A stretch of 64,000 nt of DNA, taken from assembly GCF_051400755.1 (NCBI RefSeq), contig NZ_JBLFFL010000002.1, positions 794,571 through 858,570 of the forward strand, read 5' to 3'. The notes below the pieces were generated by a model. That model was not told the DNA's origin and made no database searches. It was given only the letters and a program-made list of their open reading frames with translations. The translations under genes and the position numbers were made by a program. Position 1 is the stretch's first letter; each line of letters starts with the position of its first letter. Of the stretch, positions 63,892-64,000 are shown piece by piece. Origin of the DNA: Parapedobacter sp051400755. GTDB lineage: Bacteria > Bacteroidota > Bacteroidia > Sphingobacteriales > Sphingobacteriaceae.

Positions 63892-64000
63892 ATAGTCAAT
63901 ATCGTCATAAATTGTAAATCTCCGGTAGTGTAACGTGAACTGTGTCATCCGGATCAACCTATTCCTAAACGCTATTTTGATCCAGCCTTAGCCTTTCACC

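Noticed and set aside
56060..64000. Right-hand attachment repeat of the tRNA-His 3' end
   Set aside because: Scanning by eye for a second copy of the T-arm/acceptor sequence found none, so the far boundary is either outside the window or eroded.
63965..64000. Short minus-strand open end (11 codons, then TAG) at the window edge
   Set aside because: It could be the tail of a gene lying beyond the window, but it is too short to support a call.
1..64000. CRISPR arrays, rRNA genes, complete insertion sequences
   Set aside because: No regular direct-repeat array, rRNA signature or transposase frame was found on either strand.

Overview
The window looks like a chromosome segment of a Sphingobacteriaceae-type Bacteroidota, perhaps close to Parapedobacter. 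The genus is an inference. The evidence is a SusC/SusD pair, Bacteroidota-type promoters (TTG or TTTG, about 20 bases, then TAnnTTTG), mostly absent Shine-Dalgarno sequences, several TTG starts and about 50% GC by eye. No phage structural module, complete transposase, rRNA operon or CRISPR array is visible.

Left part (1-9250): the 5' portion of a nitroreductase gene, a TetR regulator, a DoxX-like protein, then a minus-strand unit of SusC, SusD and a secreted HExxHxxGxxH zinc protease. Upstream of susC, on the other strand, is a candidate structured small RNA with its own promoter and terminator. 9755-25400: ornithine aminotransferase, rRNA methyltransferase RlmB, a GlxA-type AraC regulator, SMC, a UbiD-type decarboxylase, a CDP-alcohol phosphatidyltransferase, Hsp20 and a frameshifted membrane protein gene. 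A 155-bp nest of palindromes follows rocD. 25500-34500: a second medium-chain dehydrogenase, a cold-shock-domain protein, small accessory proteins, tRNA-Phe, mnmA, a glycolytic unit (pfkA, a BadF-type kinase, gap) and a NUDIX-like regulator whose catalytic box is degenerate.

34600-45800: a TetR/TolC/adaptor/RND efflux operon, thyA-folA-mscS, then coaA, mgsA and a patatin on the minus strand. 45900-56000: purL, the galactonate pair dgoD-dgoK, amtB with an outer-membrane porin, and htpG.

The most unusual part starts at tRNA-His (56014). Next to it lies visibly AT-richer DNA that looks like an acquired island. It holds a small ORF running into the tRNA, a SIR2-domain protein with Asn at the usual catalytic His, a 5'-truncated Apea-like HEPN gene and a caspase-family protein. 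It is followed by a regulatory cassette: a membrane-anchored two-lobed aspartyl protease, an ECF sigma factor, a zinc-binding anti-sigma factor, a membrane protein and a SnoaL-like protein. Two near-identical ECF-type promoters precede the first and fourth of these genes, which suggests an autoregulated envelope-response circuit. Whether the island and the cassette were acquired together cannot be decided here.
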